Source: Actinopolyspora mzabensis (GTDB taxonomy: Bacteria > Actinomycetota > Actinomycetes > Mycobacteriales > Pseudonocardiaceae). From it: a stretch of DNA of 64,000 nt. The position numbers and the translations under genes were made by a program. The stretch spans positions 124,001 through 188,000 of the forward strand of contig NZ_FNFM01000003.1 of NCBI RefSeq assembly GCF_900101095.1, in the 5' to 3' direction. The notes below the pieces were generated by a model. The model was given only the letters and a program-made list of their open reading frames with translations, ran no database searches and was not told where the DNA came from. Numbering within the stretch: position 1 is the stretch's first letter; every line of letters starts with the position of its first letter. Shown one piece after another: positions 62,659 through 64,000 of the stretch.

Positions 62659-63312
62659 TCAGTTCGCCGCACCGTCGAGCAGCCAGTGGTATCGCAGGCG
62701 GAGGGCTCGTTCCGTGCCGGCTACCGCGGCCGAGACGCCGAGCGTGAGGTTGAGCCACAGCGGCGGTCGGATCGGGGATTCGAAGCTTCCGAAGCGCTGG
62801 GCTACGGGTGGGATCTGCGAAACCGGTTCGGCGATCTGCAGGAGGAGCAGGAAGGCGCCGATCAGGAGCAGGACCAGCGAGAGGAGACCGATACCGCGGC
62901 TGATCACGGGATGTTTTCGGGCCAGGCGTGCTCGGCGTCCTTCTGCCGATCGGGGGTCGGGGACGAGTTGTCTCTCGGTGCCGTCGGCGCTCACGTAGTG
63001 ACAGCGCTTGATCCCGAAACCGCTCATCGCCACCTCGATCGTGCCGCCCTCGACGGGAAACGCGGCAGGGAGCTTCGAGACGGCGTACTGCCGATCGTCG
63101 AGGTAGAGCTGCGCCTCGACCTCCCCGGAACCCTGGTTCTGCCAGTGCCGCACGTCGACCGCGTAGTCCACGTGAGCTCCTGCGGGGCGCGGCAGACGGA
63201 CTCGGAACAGAGCGCGCCCCGGCAGCTGCCACCAGCGGAAGCGTTGCAGTGCTCGACCGTCACCCTCGCGCACACGTCTCGCGGCACGTCGACGTCGCCA
63301 CTCCTTGAACAC
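62659..63312 (-). CDS. Membrane protein of unknown function next to TetR
   Basis: A 217-residue protein from GTG 63312 with GAGAGG upstream. A cytoplasmic beta-rich region (VDYAVDVRHWQNQGSGEVEAQLYLDDRQYAVSKLPAAFPVEGGTIEVAMSGFGIKRCHYV) is followed by HPVISRGIGLLSLVLLLIGAFLLLLQIAEPV and a second helix near the C-terminus. I do not recognise the family. It is divergent from the TetR gene at 63420, whose operators lie in its promoter. Confidence 0.7.
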   Translation of the reverse strand: MFKEWRRRRAARRVREGDGRALQRFRWWQLPGRALFRVRLPRPAGAHVDYAVDVRHWQNQGSGEVEAQLYLDDRQYAVSKLPAAFPVEGGTIEVAMSGFGIKRCHYVSADGTERQLVPDPRSAEGRRARLARKHPVISRGIGLLSLVLLLIGAFLLLLQIAEPVSQIPPVAQRFGSFESPIRPPLWLNLTLGVSAAVAGTERALRLRYHWLLDGAAN

Positions 63313-63344
63313 GAACACCTCTCGAGTCCTCTTGGTGGGATGCT

Positions 63345-63361
63345 CCAACACACCGTGTTGG
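63345..63361. promoter_or_regulatory. TetR operator candidate 1
   Basis: CCAACACACCGTGTTGG has perfect 7-bp arms around a 3-base centre. It is 12/17 identical to the second site 32 bp away and lies 33 bp upstream of the minus-strand membrane protein gene. Confidence 0.6.
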
Positions 63362-63376
63362 TCTACCGAAGTCACG

Positions 63377-63393
63377 CTAGCACAGCGTGCTAG
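63377..63393. promoter_or_regulatory. TetR operator candidate 2
   Basis: CTAGCACAGCGTGCTAG has perfect 7-bp arms around a 3-base centre, 27 bp before the TetR start. With site 1 it shares the core CnAnCACAnCGTGnTnG. Centres are 32 bp apart, close to three helical turns, so two dimers could bind one face of the DNA. Confidence 0.65.
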
Positions 63394-63419
63394 TACAGTG
63401 TGTCGGAGGAGGTTGAACA

Positions 63420-64000
63420 GTGACAGCGGACGAGCAGAACATGAGTTCAAGGGACAGGATCATCGCGGCGGGCGCGGTGATGCTCGGTGAGGACGCGGGG
63501 GCACGGCTCAGCGTGCGCGCGGTGGCGGAGCGGGCCGGTGTCAGCACCGGCTCGCTCCGCCATCACTTTCCGACGCAGCGTGCGTTGCAGGACGCGGTGC
63601 TCGCACGCGTCTACGACGAGGTGGTCTCGGACGACCGGATCCACGACCGGACCGTCCCGGCCAGGGAACGGCTGATCGACTGCCTGCGGCTCGTGCTGAC
63701 CCCCACGGTCGGCGAACAGGCACGGCAGGCCTGGCTCACGGTCTTCCGGACATTCCTCGTCCCCGAGCAGACCGACGAGATCCGCGCGGCGTACCTGGGA
63801 ATGGAGCGTGAGGGTCAGCGTCGTGTGGAGTACTGGTTGAGCGTCCTGGTCGAGGAGGGCGCGCTCGCCGACGGCGACAACACTCGACGCGCCAGGTTTC
63901 TCTGCACCGTCCTCAATGGCCTGTCGGTCGAGCGGGCGTTCCCGGCCGAGGAATCGATTCTGCGGTCCGAGGCCGAGACGCTGCACACCGCGGTCGATTG
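63420..64000 (+). CDS. TetR-family regulator, N-terminal part (runs off the window)
   Basis: Starts at GTG 63420 with GGAGGAGG nine bases upstream; the frame is still open at the window end (193 codons seen). The HTH reads AAGAVMLGEDAGARLSVRAVAERAGVSTGSLRHHFPTQRALQDAVLARV. It is divergent from a membrane protein gene and has two candidate operators between, suggesting it represses that gene and itself. Confidence 0.9.
   Translation, partial: MTADEQNMSSRDRIIAAGAVMLGEDAGARLSVRAVAERAGVSTGSLRHHFPTQRALQDAVLARVYDEVVSDDRIHDRTVPARERLIDCLRLVLTPTVGEQARQAWLTVFRTFLVPEQTDEIRAAYLGMEREGQRRVEYWLSVLVEEGALADGDNTRRARFLCTVLNGLSVERAFPAEESILRSEAETLHTAVD

Overview
The window is high-GC actinobacterial DNA. Wbl and DevR/DevS regulators, DUF397/XRE and DUF3040 genes, an EspG/PPE-like secretion cluster, MurT/GatD and GTG/TTG starts all point to an actinomycete. 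The combination looks most like Pseudonocardiales or Actinopolysporales (Saccharopolyspora- or Actinopolyspora-like); that placement is inference. No rRNA, transposase, phage gene or CRISPR array was seen.

Layout. 1-4.0 kb: the end of a LacI regulator and two GH5-type glycoside hydrolases (one cytoplasmic, one secreted mannanase-like). 4.1-7.3 kb: a decayed O-methyltransferase, a GNAT gene with no clear start, an Erm-type 23S rRNA methyltransferase preceded by a candidate leader peptide, and an SDR. 7.8-10.6 kb: a Bcr/CflA drug exporter and an FMN alpha-hydroxy acid oxidase. 10.6-21.2 kb: an island resembling the mycobacterial DosR dormancy regulon (DUF3040, DUF7144, DUF1876, five universal stress proteins, a flavin-fold protein, Rv1733c-like and CBS proteins) ending in a DevS-like kinase and a DevR-like regulator with all key residues conserved. 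21.9-28.7 kb: Wbl factor, siderophore-binding lipoprotein behind an iron box, quinone oxidoreductase, extended cold-shock protein and other small genes. 29.1-35.0 kb: a stand-alone LigD polymerase-type protein, a sixth USP, a ClpC-type ATPase with an HspR-type operator, and Ku.

35.2-53.2 kb holds a complete selenocysteine system: selA-selB (coupled), tRNA-Sec(UCA), selD, and further on an fdhABC operon whose catalytic subunit is split by an in-frame TGA followed by a bacterial SECIS hairpin. Between these parts lie a TetR/14-TM exporter pair, an XRE/DUF397 pair and an orphan EspG/PPE-like/DUF3558 cluster. 53.3-56.1 kb: VOC and DUF5996 proteins and a 30-residue membrane peptide. 56.5-61 kb: a small membrane protein coupled to murT-gatD (lipid II amidation) and murJ (lipid II flippase). 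61-64 kb: a CPBP protease, a membrane protein and a divergent TetR gene with two matching palindromic operators; the TetR gene runs off the end.

The strongest themes are a complete selenocysteine/formate dehydrogenase locus, a compact DosR-like hypoxia/dormancy island, and a probable attenuation system controlling erm. Start sites were chosen from Shine-Dalgarno spacing and family alignment from memory; no database search was possible.
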